From an uncultured Bacillota bacterium (GTDB taxonomy: Bacteria > Bacillota > Clostridia > Lachnospirales > CAG-274), in assembly GCA_958426775.1 (NCBI GenBank), contig CATZZP010000011.1, positions 1 to 64,000 of the forward strand: a stretch of 64,000 nucleotides of DNA, read 5' to 3'. How positions within the stretch are numbered: the stretch's first letter is position 1; each line of letters starts with the position of its first letter. The notes beneath the pieces were generated by a model that was not told where the DNA came from, did not search any database, and saw only the letters and a program-made list of their open reading frames with translations. The position numbers and the translations under genes are program-made. Positions 24,538 through 33,392 of the stretch are shown here, piece by piece.

Positions 24538-25503
24538 TCACCCCAAAATATCCTTTGAGCATTTAAGCCCATAAGCTGAAGCAGCATTTTTAACAGCATT
24601 ATTAATAGCTCTGCCCATAACCTCGGCACCAAGTGTGCCTACCATATCAAAGTTTGCCTCAACCTCACCTACGGACATAGCATAAATGCTATCGCCGTCT
24701 GCAGTTGTGTTTACGGGTTTAATTGTTCTTGCATAGCCGTTATGGCACATTAATGCAATCTTGTTCATCTGTGTTTTATTAAATTTACCGTTAGTTATAA
24801 CTGCACCTATAGTTGTATTTTCAACAAAAAGGTTTGCATTCGGCTTATACAGCTTATATAAAGCCTCTTCAGAGCTTGAAAATGCTGTTAAATCCTCATT
24901 AAGCATACCGGCAAGTATTGTACCGCTGTCATAGTCAAATATATCACCAAGAGCATTAACTGCAACTATAGCACCGATTTTTAAATCCCCTACTTGAACG
25001 GCATATGCTCCCAAACCCGTTTTTACAGCTCTGTCCCTGCCGTAAAGTTTGCCGACACAGGCACCTGTGCCTGCACCGTAGTTACCTTGAGTAAATTCAT
25101 TTTTATAGGCATTTTTTGCTGCCATATATCCCATAGCCTTATCGGGACGAACATTAAAACTGCCTATCCCTAAGTCAAAAAGACAGGATTGACAAACCAA
25201 AGGAACTATACCCATACCTACATCAAAGCCTATACCCTTTTCCTCTAAGTATTTCATAACACCGCCTGCGGCATCTAAGCCATAAGCACTTCCGCCGCTT
25301 AATAACACAGCGTGTATATAATCGGCATTTGATGTAGGCTTTAAAAGCTCACTTTCTCTTGAGGCAGGACCTCCGCCCATTACAGCAAGTCCTGTAGGTG
25401 CCCCTTTTTCACAGATTATTGCGGTACAGCCTGTGGCATTTTCACTATCCTGTGCATTTCCTATATTTATATTTTCAATATCGGTTATTGAAATTTCCCT
25501 CAT
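24538..25503 (-). CDS. P1 family peptidase (DmpA/L-aminopeptidase-like)
   Basis: Self-processing Ntn-type peptidase of the DmpA/BapA family, acting on N-terminal or beta-amino acyl residues. Conserved pieces are CTAIICEKGAPTGLAVMGGGPASRE, LLSGGSAYGLDAAGGVMKYLEE, GNYGAGTGACVGK and VAVNALGDIFD. The C-terminal TTIGAVITNGKFNKTQ is where the autocleavage Thr/Ser region lies in the family. The length is 321 residues. AGAGGTG precedes the ATG by 5 bases. No signal peptide is present, so it acts in the cytoplasm. It is co-transcribed with ychF (19-base gap). Confidence 0.88.
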   Translation of the reverse strand: MREISITDIENINIGNAQDSENATGCTAIICEKGAPTGLAVMGGGPASRESELLKPTSNADYIHAVLLSGGSAYGLDAAGGVMKYLEEKGIGFDVGMGIVPLVCQSCLFDLGIGSFNVRPDKAMGYMAAKNAYKNEFTQGNYGAGTGACVGKLYGRDRAVKTGLGAYAVQVGDLKIGAIVAVNALGDIFDYDSGTILAGMLNEDLTAFSSSEEALYKLYKPNANLFVENTTIGAVITNGKFNKTQMNKIALMCHNGYARTIKPVNTTADGDSIYAMSVGEVEANFDMVGTLGAEVMGRAINNAVKNAASAYGLKCSKDILG

Positions 25504-25522
25504 AAAAACACCTCTGTAAAAA

Positions 25523-26617
25523 TTATACGTTAAATCTGAATAAAATTACATCTCCGTCTTTAACAACATATTCCTTACCTTCACTTCTGTAAACACCTGC
25601 TTCTTTTGCAGCTGCAATTGAACCTAACCTTGTAAGGTCATCATAGGTAACAACCTCAGCACGAATAAAACCACGCTCAAAGTCAGAGTGAATTTTACCT
25701 GCCGCCTGTGGAGCTTTTGTACCCTCTTTAATTGTCCAGGCTCTGACCTCTGTAACACCTGCAGTTAAGTAGCTGATAAGACCTAATAGGCTGTAGCTTG
25801 CTGTAATAAGTCTGTCAAGACCACTGGACTGACAGCCTAAATCAGCAAGAAATTCAAGCTTTTCATCATTTTCAAGCTCTGCAATCTCTTCCTCAATCTT
25901 AGCACATACAACAAATACGCCGCTACCCTCTTGACTTGCAAGCTCTCTTACGGCAGATACATACTCGTTACTCTGCCCATCATCTGCAAGGTCCTCCTCG
26001 GCTACATTTGCCGCATAAAGCACGGGCTTAGCGGTTATTAAAGTAAGCATATCCACTATTTCCTGTTCTTCATCATCAAATTCCATTGTTCTTACAAGCT
26101 CACCGTTTTCTAAGGTTTCCTTAATCCTTTTTAAAACCTCAAGCTCTTTTGCAAGGCTCTTGTCATTCATAACCTGCTTGCCTGTTTTTGCAAGTCGTCT
26201 TTCAACTACCTCTAAATCAGCAAATACAAGCTCAAGATTAATAGTTTCTATATCTCTTACAGGGTCAACCTTTGCATCAACGTGAACAATATTGCTGTCC
26301 TCAAAGCAACGTACTACGTGTACAATAGCATCAACCTCTCTGATATGTGAGAGGAATTTATTACCTAAACCTTCACCCTTGCTGGCACCCTTAACTAAGC
26401 CTGCAATATCAACAAATTCAATTACAGCGGGAGTAACCTTATGGGTATCGTACATTTTTGCAAGTACATCAAGCCTTTCATCAGGTACAGGCACAATACC
26501 TACATTAGGATCTATTGTACAGAATGGGTAGTTTGCACTTTCTGCACCGCCTCCTGCAAGTGAATTAAAAAGCGTACTTTTACCAACGTTAGGTAAGCCG
26601 ACAATACCAAGTTTCAT
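25523..26617 (-). CDS. ychF: Redox-regulated ATPase YchF
   Basis: Obg-family P-loop ATPase that prefers ATP over GTP, binds ribosomes and modulates stress responses. G1 GLPNVGKSTLFN follows directly on the start, with FVDIAGLVKGASKGEGLGNKFL as G3, the YchF-type altered G4 region (LYAANVAEE), and the C-terminal TGS domain ending DGDVILFRFNV. An ATG four codons upstream (26629) directly abuts AAAGG and the family begins MKLGIVGLPN, so 26617 is chosen (364 residues). It starts a four-gene transcript. Confidence 0.96.
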   Translation of the reverse strand: MKLGIVGLPNVGKSTLFNSLAGGGAESANYPFCTIDPNVGIVPVPDERLDVLAKMYDTHKVTPAVIEFVDIAGLVKGASKGEGLGNKFLSHIREVDAIVHVVRCFEDSNIVHVDAKVDPVRDIETINLELVFADLEVVERRLAKTGKQVMNDKSLAKELEVLKRIKETLENGELVRTMEFDDEEQEIVDMLTLITAKPVLYAANVAEEDLADDGQSNEYVSAVRELASQEGSGVFVVCAKIEEEIAELENDEKLEFLADLGCQSSGLDRLITASYSLLGLISYLTAGVTEVRAWTIKEGTKAPQAAGKIHSDFERGFIRAEVVTYDDLTRLGSIAAAKEAGVYRSEGKEYVVKDGDVILFRFNV

Positions 26618-26657
26618 AAATATTTTCATCCTTTCGATAATTTCTGCATTAATTTTT

Positions 26658-26686
26658 AGTATAACAAAAATCTATTTAAAATACAA
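26658..26686 (-). promoter_or_regulatory. ychF operon promoter
   Basis: On the - strand -35 TTGTAT (26681-26686) and -10 TATACT (26658-26663) are 17 bases apart, directly after the coaBC terminator. Confidence 0.75.
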
Positions 26687-26694
26687 GCTTAATA

Positions 26695-26735
26695 TAAAAA
26701 AGCTGTATAAGGAAATATTACGCCCTTATACAGCC
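26695..26735 (-). terminator. Terminator after coaBC
   Basis: On the - strand GCTGTATAAGG pairs perfectly with CCTTATACAGC (stem 26702-26734) and is followed by TTTTTTAT. Confidence 0.92.
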
Positions 26736-26741
26736 TATAAA

Positions 26742-27923
26742 TCAACCAAGTATTTTATCTAATATTTTATGAGCAAGCTCCTTTTTACTCATTATAGGTA
26801 GCTCTTTAACACCATTTCTTGTTATAAGAGAAACAACATTTGTATCAGTACCGAAGCCTGCACCCTCAACCTTTAAGTTGTTGGCAACAATCATATCAGC
26901 ATTTTTGCTTGCAAGCTTTTTTTGTGAGTTTTCAAGCATATTTTCCGTTTCCATTGAAAAGCCACAGAGATATTGGTGTGTTTTATGCTCACCAAGCCAT
27001 TTTAAAATATCTGTAGTGCGTTTAAGCTCAATATTTAAATCACCGTCTTGTTTTTTTACTTTATTATCAGCAACAGTAACAGGAGTATAATCAGCTACAG
27101 CAGCTGCCTTAATTACAATATCGCAATCATTGAACCGACTTTTGACAGCCTCAAACATATCCTCAGCACTTGTAACCTCAACTACATTAACAAAATGAGG
27201 CACAGGGGCAGTTGTTGACGCCTTGATTAGTGTTACGTCTGCACCTCTTTCAGCACATGCCGATGCAAGGGCAAAACCCATTTTACCTGTTGAATGATTG
27301 GTAATGTATCTGACCGGGTCAATTGCCTCACAGGTAGCACCCGCTGTTACAATAACTCTTTTGCCAACCATATCTTTTTTATGTGCAAGCTCATTTGTAA
27401 TATATTCAAGCAAAATATCACATTCAGGCATTTTGCCTGCACCGACAGTACCGCATGCAAGTCTGCCTGTGGCAGGCTCTATAAATTTATAACCAAATTG
27501 TTTTAGTCTTGTTATATTATCCTGTACAATAGGATTTTCATACATATTTGTATTCATTGCAGGAGAAATATACACAGGACATTTACAGGCTGTAATTGTG
27601 GTTGTAAGCATATCATCAGCTATACCCCAGGCAATTTTTCCTATAACATTAGCTGTAGCAGGTGCTATAAGAGCCATATGGGCACTTTCGGCAAGAGAAA
27701 TATGCTTAACTGAATACTGTACATTTTTATCAAAGGTATCAACAATACACCGGTTGCCCGACAGTCTTTCCATAGTAAGCGGAGTAATTATTTCCGTTGC
27801 ATTTTTTGTCATTATAACATTAACCTCTGCATTAAGCCTTTTTAACGCAGTTATTAACCCTGTAATCTTATACGCTGCTATTGAGCCTGTAACACCTAAT
27901 AATATATTTTTACCTGAAAGCAT
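26742..27923 (-). CDS. coaBC: Bifunctional phosphopantothenoylcysteine decarboxylase / phosphopantothenate-cysteine ligase
   Basis: Two steps of coenzyme A synthesis. Residues about 1-180 form the flavin-dependent decarboxylase (GKNILLGVTGSIAAYK, SAHMALIAPATANVIGKIAWGIADDML, CPVYISPAMNTNMYENP). The active-site Cys flap appears as GRLACGTVGAGKMPE. The C-terminal ligase has VIVTAGATCEAIDPVRYITNHSTGKMGFALA and KAAAVADYTPV with the conserved Lys. The length of 393 residues is typical. GGGAGG lies 8 bases before the ATG. Confidence 0.96.
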   Translation of the reverse strand: MLSGKNILLGVTGSIAAYKITGLITALKRLNAEVNVIMTKNATEIITPLTMERLSGNRCIVDTFDKNVQYSVKHISLAESAHMALIAPATANVIGKIAWGIADDMLTTTITACKCPVYISPAMNTNMYENPIVQDNITRLKQFGYKFIEPATGRLACGTVGAGKMPECDILLEYITNELAHKKDMVGKRVIVTAGATCEAIDPVRYITNHSTGKMGFALASACAERGADVTLIKASTTAPVPHFVNVVEVTSAEDMFEAVKSRFNDCDIVIKAAAVADYTPVTVADNKVKKQDGDLNIELKRTTDILKWLGEHKTHQYLCGFSMETENMLENSQKKLASKNADMIVANNLKVEGAGFGTDTNVVSLITRNGVKELPIMSKKELAHKILDKILG

Positions 27924-27947
27924 AGCTAAAACCTCCCTTTAATCATT

Positions 27948-27976
27948 ATTTTAACATTTAATAATAATTAATACAA
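27948..27976 (-). promoter_or_regulatory. Possible coaBC promoter
   Basis: On the - strand TTGTAT (27971-27976) and TAAAAT (27948-27953) are 17 bases apart in the 57-base gap after sigF. It would let coaBC be expressed independently of the sporulation operon. Confidence 0.6.
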
Positions 27977-27980
27977 GACC

Positions 27981-28703
27981 TTAGTCGCTCATTCTTTTTC
28001 GCATTTGTTCCAAAACCTTTTTTTCTATACGTGATATTTGTACTTGGGATATACCGAGCTTCTGTGCTGTTTGTGCCTGTGTTTTATCTTTAAAATACCT
28101 AAGCTTAATTATATTCTGTTCTCTTATAGGTAAGCTTTGGATTATTTCATTAAGCATAATATTATTTACAATTTTATCCTCCTCACAAACCTTATCCCCT
28201 ATTTTATCGATTAAGGAAACGCTATTGCCGTCATTACCTGTATATAAGGTCTTTTGCAGGCTGTCAACCTCTTGAGAAGCCTCTAATGCAAGGGTTATCT
28301 CCTCACAGCTTAAACCAAGCTCCTGTGAAAGCTGTGATATGGTCATCTCCTGACCGTTTTCTGCTGTTTCTTTCTCCTGTATTGCTTTGATTTTAGCGGC
28401 TGCTTCCTTTAACGGTCTTGATACTTTAATCATACCGTCATCACGCAAAAAACGTTTAATTTCGCCCATAATCATAGGTACGGCATAGGTAGAAAATTTA
28501 ACATCATAGTTAAAGTCAAACTTTTGAATAGACTTGATTAAACCTATAGCCCCTATCTGATATAGGTCCTCTGCATCCACGCCTCGGTTTAAAAAATGCC
28601 TGACCACACTCCAGATAAGCCCTGAATTTTCTTCAACAAGCATATTAGCGGCATGAGAATCTCCCGAAACAGCTTTTTTGATTAGCTCCTTTGTTCTGTC
28701 CAT
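27981..28703 (-). CDS. sigF: RNA polymerase sporulation sigma factor SigF
   Basis: First forespore-specific sigma factor. Region 2 (GLIWSVVRHFLNRGVDAEDLYQIGAIGLIKSIQKFDFNYDVKFSTYAVPMIMGEIKRFLRDDG) and region 4 with a helix-turn-helix (TAQKLGISQVQISRIEKKVL) are complete, and the length of 240 residues fits SigF/SigG. It is identified as SigF rather than SigG by its position directly after spoIIAA and spoIIAB. The helix-turn-helix is followed by a normal C-terminus (QMRKRMSD). Gaps to spoIIAB are only 6 bases. It shows that the organism belongs to a spore-forming lineage. Confidence 0.96.
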   Translation of the reverse strand: MDRTKELIKKAVSGDSHAANMLVEENSGLIWSVVRHFLNRGVDAEDLYQIGAIGLIKSIQKFDFNYDVKFSTYAVPMIMGEIKRFLRDDGMIKVSRPLKEAAAKIKAIQEKETAENGQEMTISQLSQELGLSCEEITLALEASQEVDSLQKTLYTGNDGNSVSLIDKIGDKVCEEDKIVNNIMLNEIIQSLPIREQNIIKLRYFKDKTQAQTAQKLGISQVQISRIEKKVLEQMRKRMSD

Positions 28704-28709
28704 ATAAAC

Positions 28710-29129
28710 TCACACCTTTAGTTTTTTAAACATTTTTACTATCGTACCTTGTCCGATTTTAGAATTTACCTCAACACTATCCATAAATGCTTCCATAACA
28801 GTAAAACCCATTCCCGAACGTTCAAGCTCAGGCTTTGATGTATATAAGGGCTTTTTTGCAAGCTGAATATCCTCTATGCCGCAGCCCTTATCGCTAACTT
28901 CTATGTAAACGGTATTATCAATATACTTACAGTAAAGCTCTACATCACCCTCTTTTAGGCTGTAGCCATGAATAATAGCATTAGTAACAGCCTCTGATAC
29001 AGCAGTCTTAATGTCTGTCATATCATTTACTTTAGGGTCAAGGGGCAGAATAAATGCTGATACACATACTCTTGCAAATATTTCATTTTCAGATATGGCT
29101 TTAAAGCTAAGCCTCATTTCATTATTCAA
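28710..29129 (-). CDS. spoIIAB: Anti-sigma F factor / serine kinase SpoIIAB
   Basis: Holds SigF inactive in the predivisional cell and phosphorylates SpoIIAA. GHKL/Bergerat ATP fold: DIKTAVSEAVTNAIIHGY (N box), EVSDKGCGIED (G1) and ELERSGMGFTVMEAFMD (G2). The length of 139 residues is standard. The start is TTG at 29129, because AAAGGAGG lies 8 bases upstream inside the spoIIAA end and the first residues MNNEMRLSFKAISENE match the family. The stop of spoIIAA directly abuts it, suggesting coupled translation to keep the two proteins in ratio. Confidence 0.96.
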   Translation of the reverse strand: MNNEMRLSFKAISENEIFARVCVSAFILPLDPKVNDMTDIKTAVSEAVTNAIIHGYSLKEGDVELYCKYIDNTVYIEVSDKGCGIEDIQLAKKPLYTSKPELERSGMGFTVMEAFMDSVEVNSKIGQGTIVKMFKKLKV

Positions 29130-29486
29130 TCAGATAACCTCCTTTCTGTTTGTTTTTGAGTTAATTGCCGCCTCCAAGGTTGAATATCTTTTTATAATTT
29201 TTGTAAGTCCGGACAACTCAAATATACGTTCTATTGCCGGACTTATTCCCGCGGCACTTACAGAACCACCGTTTATGCAGACCTGCTTATATCTGCCTAT
29301 AAGCATACCTATGCCTGCACTATCCATAAAATAAAGATTGCTGAAATCAAAAATAATATCTACACACGAGTTTTTTGTATATTCCTCTGCAATTCTAAGC
29401 TTAATCTCTGCTGCACTATGATGGTCTATTTCACCTGTTATTTTAGCAATAAGTGTTGTGCCGCTGGTTGTAATATCTGCTGTCAT
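29130..29486 (-). CDS. spoIIAA: Anti-anti-sigma F factor SpoIIAA
   Basis: STAS-domain protein that, when unphosphorylated, displaces SpoIIAB from SigF. The phosphorylated Ser is in FMDSAGIGMLIGR. It starts MTADITTSGTTLIAKITGEIDHHSAAE. The frame is open eight codons further upstream, but AGGAGG lies 6 bases before the ATG at 29486, which is taken as the start (118 residues, as in other genomes). It is the first gene of the operon. Neither a clear Spo0A box nor a sigma-H promoter could be read confidently in the 165 bases shared with lexA. Confidence 0.95.
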   Translation of the reverse strand: MTADITTSGTTLIAKITGEIDHHSAAEIKLRIAEEYTKNSCVDIIFDFSNLYFMDSAGIGMLIGRYKQVCINGGSVSAAGISPAIERIFELSGLTKIIKRYSTLEAAINSKTNRKEVI

Positions 29487-29651
29487 AATATACCTCCTAT
29501 TAATTACCAATTTTTACCTCTTATTTAATAATACCTCTGATAATCAAGAAAATCAACAAACATATTAAAACAAATTTTTACATAACCCCTTTACTTTTTC
29601 AGAAAATATGTTACAATAATAGTATATATTTTCGAAAGGAGCTATAATAAT

Positions 29652-30290
29652 TTGGAAAAGCTTACACCTGCTCAGGAAAAAATTTACGAATACGTTAAAC
29701 AGGAAATACGTAAAACAGGCATAACTCCCTCAATCAGAGAAATAATGACTGCTACCGGGTTTAATTCTACGTCATCTGTTCATTTACACCTTAATACCTT
29801 GGAACGTAAGGGTTATATTGAACGTCCCAGAGCGAAAAATCGCTGTATAAAAATTTTGGAAAATGATTTTTATAATTATACTGACGACATTGTATCAAGT
29901 GAAAGCTTACCCGAATTTGGCAGTATACCTATTATCGGTACCGTTACTGCAGGCTTGCCTATACTTGCTGAGGAAAATATAGAAGGCTTTTTTCCTGTGC
30001 CTGTTAATTATCTTACAAACAACCAGAATTTTATGCTTAGAATAAAAGGTAACAGTATGATAAATGCAGGTATATATAATAATGACTTGGTGCTTGTAAA
30101 CCAACAGCAAACTGCACAAAATAACGATATTGTAATAGCTCTGTTAGATGACTCTGCAACCTGTAAAAGGTTTTTTAAAGAGGATGGACATATTCGTCTT
30201 CAGCCTGAAAATGATGATTACGAACCTATTATTGTTCGCAATATAAAAATACTTGGTAAGGTTATAGGCTTATTCAGGACATTTAAGTAA
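29652..30290 (+). CDS. lexA: LexA repressor
   Basis: SOS regulator that cleaves itself when RecA is activated. The N-terminal winged helix runs to about residue 70 (TPSIREIMTATGFNSTSSVHLHLNTLERKGYIERP). The Ala-Gly cleavage bond is in GTVTAGLPIL, the catalytic Ser in KGNSMINAGI, and the Lys in LLDDSATCKRFF. The length is 212 residues. The start is TTG at 29652 behind AAAGGAG (29635-29641). It is divergent from spoIIAA. A promoter with -10 TACAAT near 29613 is plausible. No clear Bacillus-type LexA box was found upstream. Confidence 0.95.
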   Translation: MEKLTPAQEKIYEYVKQEIRKTGITPSIREIMTATGFNSTSSVHLHLNTLERKGYIERPRAKNRCIKILENDFYNYTDDIVSSESLPEFGSIPIIGTVTAGLPILAEENIEGFFPVPVNYLTNNQNFMLRIKGNSMINAGIYNNDLVLVNQQQTAQNNDIVIALLDDSATCKRFFKEDGHIRLQPENDDYEPIIVRNIKILGKVIGLFRTFK

Positions 30291-30940
30291 TGGAATTTTT
30301 AGAACATCTTGTACGAAAATCAGAAATAGAAAATAAAAATACGGAATACTTCAACTATAGACAGCCTGTGAAGAGACCAAGGCAGAACAGGGCAGAAAAA
30401 TACAGCTATTTAAGCCTTAATGATAAGCCCTTTGTAACGAACTATGTTGTATTTGATTTGGAAACAACAGGTTTAAATTCAGCTGTTAACGCTATAGTTG
30501 AGATTGGTGCGGTAAAGGTTATTAACAATAAAGTGTGTGATAAATTTTCACATCTTGTAAATCCTAAGCAATATATCCCCGGTTATTTATCATCAAAAAT
30601 ACATATAACTAACGATATGGTTACCAGCAAGCCTGATATACAAAAAATATTACCTAAGTTTTTAGATTATATCGGAGATTTACCTCTTATTGCACATAAT
30701 GCGCCTTTTGATATGGGTTTTATGCTTAAGGCATGTAGGGATAATGGCTATGAATTTAATAACGGAGTTATCGATACTCTATACTTAAGCAGAAAATATC
30801 TAAAAGAATGTAAAAAGCATAACCTTGCTTACTTGACTGATTACTTTAATATTGCTTTGACTAATGCACACAGAGCCTATTATGATGCCAAAGCAACACA
30901 AGAAATTTACGAAATAATAAAAAAACAAATAATTAATTAA
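30290..30940 (+). CDS. DEDDh 3'-5' exonuclease (DnaQ/PolC-type)
   Basis: Stand-alone proofreading-type exonuclease of 216 residues. The DEDDh residues are visible: D and E in VVFDLETTGLN (about 58-60), D in LIAHNAPFDMGFM, and H plus D in NAHRAYYDAKAT. The N-terminal 50 residues are basic and polar with no known domain. The ATG shares its first base with the lexA stop (TAATG), so the two are translationally coupled and presumably SOS-induced together. A role in DNA repair is inferred from this coupling. Confidence 0.9.
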   Translation: MEFLEHLVRKSEIENKNTEYFNYRQPVKRPRQNRAEKYSYLSLNDKPFVTNYVVFDLETTGLNSAVNAIVEIGAVKVINNKVCDKFSHLVNPKQYIPGYLSSKIHITNDMVTSKPDIQKILPKFLDYIGDLPLIAHNAPFDMGFMLKACRDNGYEFNNGVIDTLYLSRKYLKECKKHNLAYLTDYFNIALTNAHRAYYDAKATQEIYEIIKKQIIN

Positions 30941-30967
30941 GTTATTTGTTGTATATTGCGGTATATT

Positions 30968-31007
30968 AAAAGAGCCATACTTAACCCTTGGTTAAATATG
31001 GCTCTTT
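30968..31007. terminator. Bidirectional terminator between convergent genes
   Basis: AAAGAGCCATACTTAACC pairs with GGTTAAATATGGCTCTTT with one mismatch around a short loop. T-rich sequence follows on both strands. It serves the lexA-exonuclease transcript and the NUDIX end. Confidence 0.88.
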
Positions 31008-31011
31008 ACGT

Positions 31012-31539
31012 TTATTTATTTAAAGTGTTTTTGTAATAGAATATTGCAGAAATTGTTTTGCCGTCGCAAATTTCACCCTTAATTATAAGACTGACAACCT
31101 CATCTAAGGTATACCTTTCCACGTTAATAAATTCATCCTTATCAAGGCTTTGTTTAGACGGAATAAGTCCTGTACACAGAAATGTATGTATTATTTCCGT
31201 GCAAAAGCCTATAGCGGAATACATATTAAAAAGAGGAGTTATATTTGTTGCTTTATAGCCTGTTTCCTCTTCAATTTCCCTTGTAGCACAAACTATTGGC
31301 TCTTCGCCTTTCTCTATAGTGCCTGCAGGTAACTCCAGAGTTTCTTTTCTTGCTGAACGTCTGTATTGCCTCACAAATAAAATTTTATTGTCTTCATCTA
31401 ATGCAAGCATAGCTGCTGCACCACCATGCTCAATAATTTCCTTTGTGGCAATATGACCGTCGGGAGTTATATAACTATCCTTATATAAGCTAATTCTGTC
31501 ACCCTTGTATATTTCATAATGCTCTGTTAACTCATACAC
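31012..31539 (-). CDS. nudF: NUDIX hydrolase, probable ADP-ribose pyrophosphatase
   Basis: Hydrolyses nucleoside diphosphates linked to another group, most likely ADP-ribose. The Nudix box GTIEKGEEPIVCATREIEEETGY is complete, and the preceding VRQYRRSARKETLELPAG is the ADP-ribose pyrophosphatase signature. The length is 175 residues. The start is GTG at 31539, with AGGTGA about 7 bases before it. It follows the ABC ATPase by 17 bases and likely shares its transcript, though no functional link is obvious. Confidence 0.9.
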   Translation of the reverse strand: MYELTEHYEIYKGDRISLYKDSYITPDGHIATKEIIEHGGAAAMLALDEDNKILFVRQYRRSARKETLELPAGTIEKGEEPIVCATREIEEETGYKATNITPLFNMYSAIGFCTEIIHTFLCTGLIPSKQSLDKDEFINVERYTLDEVVSLIIKGEICDGKTISAIFYYKNTLNK

Positions 31540-31556
31540 AAATATATCACCTATTC

Positions 31557-32351
31557 TTAATCAAGCAACATTCTGTCATTTTCAAGCTTTTCACCGCTTG
31601 CCTTTTCAAACATCTGTAATAAATCAGGTACGTCAAGGTTCTTTTTCTGCTCCTCATCTATGTTCAGTATGCAGTTACCCTTGTCCATCATAATAAGTCT
31701 GTTACCAACTCTCAATGCATCACGCATATTATGAGTTACCATCATGGCGGTAAGCTTATGCTCGTTTACAATTTTAACTGTAATTTCAAGAACCTTTGCG
31801 GCTGTTTTAGGGTCAAGAGCAGCAGTATGTTCATCCAAAAGTAAAAGCTTAGGCTGATGAAATGATGCCATAAGCAAGGTAAGTGCCTGTCTTTGACCGC
31901 CTGAAAGAAAGCGAGTTTTATCCTTAAGTCTGTTTTCAAGACCTAAATCAAGTTCAGCAAGTATTTCTTTAAATAATGCCCTTTCCTTACTTGTTATACC
32001 AAATTTAAGTCCACGTGGTTTTGCACGTCTGTAAGCAATAGCAAGATTTTCTTCTATAGTCATATCAGTAGCAGTACCCATGCGTGGGTCCTGGAAAACT
32101 CTGCCTATATATTTAGCTCTTTTATACTCAGGCATTTTAGTAACATCTGTGCCGTCAATTTCAATACTACCGCTTGTTATAACAAAGTTACCTGCTATAG
32201 CATTAAGCATTGTAGATTTACCTGCACCGTTACCGCCTATAATTGTAATGAAATCATTTTCCTTTACATCAAGGTCAATACCCTTAAGCACATGTTTTTC
32301 ATTTACTGTGCCGATTTCAAAAATCTGATGTACATTTGTAAGCTTAAGCAT
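31557..32351 (-). CDS. trpZ: ABC transporter ATP-binding protein (TrpZ-like)
   Basis: Nucleotide-binding subunit of an importer. Walker A GGNGAGKST, signature FLSGGQRQALTLLMA, Walker B LLLLDEHTAALDP and the switch His in MVTHNM are all intact. Between Walker A and the signature it carries the Q loop VFQDPRMGT. The frame is open to 32375, but GGGAGG lies 8 bases before the ATG at 32351 and the family begins MLKL, so that start is used (264 residues). It overlaps the permease stop by 8 bases. The gene symbol assumes that the system is the tryptophan importer. Confidence 0.85.
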   Translation of the reverse strand: MLKLTNVHQIFEIGTVNEKHVLKGIDLDVKENDFITIIGGNGAGKSTMLNAIAGNFVITSGSIEIDGTDVTKMPEYKRAKYIGRVFQDPRMGTATDMTIEENLAIAYRRAKPRGLKFGITSKERALFKEILAELDLGLENRLKDKTRFLSGGQRQALTLLMASFHQPKLLLLDEHTAALDPKTAAKVLEITVKIVNEHKLTAMMVTHNMRDALRVGNRLIMMDKGNCILNIDEEQKKNLDVPDLLQMFEKASGEKLENDRMLLD

Positions 32352-33249
32352 CCGGATTGCCTCCCTTCTTAACACTGTTTTTAAGAGGCTTTAAAATCAT
32401 ATCTCTTATACTTGGGAAGCAAAGAGCAATTACAAGAAGAATTGCACTTATAAGCTTCATATCATCTGCACGTAAGCCAAGTTCAAGAACAATAGCAATA
32501 ATTATTCTGTATAAAACCGAACCTAAGGCAACAGCTATAAGTGAATGTAATATTGTTCTATGTCCGAATACTACCTCACCTATAATAACAGATGCAAGTC
32601 CTATAACAATAGTACCTATACCCATGCTAATATCAGCAAAGCTGTTATATTGTGCCACAAGTGAGGCTGAAAGGGCAATTAATCCGTTACCGAGCATAAC
32701 GCCTAAAATAATAGTTCTGTCGGTATTTACGCCCTGTGCCCTTATCATATTCTTATTATCACCTGTTGCCCTTATAACATAGCCAAGCTCTGTTTTAAAG
32801 AACCACCATAAGAATAAAATAACAATAGCAGTTAATATAAAACCTGCAACAATAGCAGCTACGTCCTTTTTCATACCCATATCTGCAAGAGCAGTAAGTA
32901 ATGTATCTTGCTTAAGAAGAGGTATATTTGATTTACCCATTACTCTGAGGTTAATTGACCAAAGGGCTGTCATTGTAAGGATACCTGCAAGCAGAGCGGG
33001 AATTTTAAATTTAGTGTGAAGCACACCTGTTATTAGCCCGGCTAAAAGGCCTGCAACCAATGCCACTACAGTTGATAATATAGGCGATATTCCGCTTGTT
33101 ATAAGCTTGCATGTTACCGCAGCACCTAAGGTAAAGCAGCCTTCTGCCGTAAGGTCTGCAATATCCAATATTCTATAGGTAATATAAATACCTATAGCCA
33201 TAACCGCCCATAACAAACCTTGGGCAGTTGCGTTCATAATAATACTCAT
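32344..33249 (-). CDS. trpY: ABC transporter permease (TrpY-like)
   Basis: Branched-chain amino acid-type permease with about eight to nine membrane helices (301 residues). Typical pieces are ADLTAEGCFTLGAAVTCKLI at the N-terminus, GLIPALLAGILTMTALWSINLR-like sequence, and the EAA-like loop ELGYVIRATGDNKNMIRAQGVNTD. The system has a single permease gene plus one ATPase, so the permease would be a homodimer. Ribosome site GGAG lies 9 bases before the ATG. It is separated from the binding-protein gene by a hairpin. Confidence 0.85.
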   Translation of the reverse strand: MSIIMNATAQGLLWAVMAIGIYITYRILDIADLTAEGCFTLGAAVTCKLITSGISPILSTVVALVAGLLAGLITGVLHTKFKIPALLAGILTMTALWSINLRVMGKSNIPLLKQDTLLTALADMGMKKDVAAIVAGFILTAIVILFLWWFFKTELGYVIRATGDNKNMIRAQGVNTDRTIILGVMLGNGLIALSASLVAQYNSFADISMGIGTIVIGLASVIIGEVVFGHRTILHSLIAVALGSVLYRIIIAIVLELGLRADDMKLISAILLVIALCFPSIRDMILKPLKNSVKKGGNPDA

Positions 33250-33299
33250 TACAAAATTCTCCTTTAATGTTACCGCTTATATAATCTAAGGCAGACACT

Positions 33300-33338
33300 C
33301 AAAAAAATAAAAGGGCAGACACTATTATCTACCCTTTA
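33300..33338 (-). terminator. Attenuator-like hairpin between binding protein and permease genes
   Basis: On the - strand AAAGGGTAGA pairs with TCTGCCCTTT (one mismatch region, 33309-33337) followed by T-rich TTTTATTTTTTT. It lies within the transporter operon, so partial termination would yield more binding protein than membrane subunits. Confidence 0.65.
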
Positions 33339-33392
33339 ATGTCTTTACGGTATTCAATACTGCTTAAAATTACATGTTAGCGTTATAAACGC

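Noticed and set aside
29511..29651. A LexA box or Spo0A box in the lexA-spoIIAA gap
   Set aside because: No CGAAC-N4-GTTCG or TGTCGAA word is present. TTCGAAA near 29634 is part of the lexA ribosome site and does not match well.
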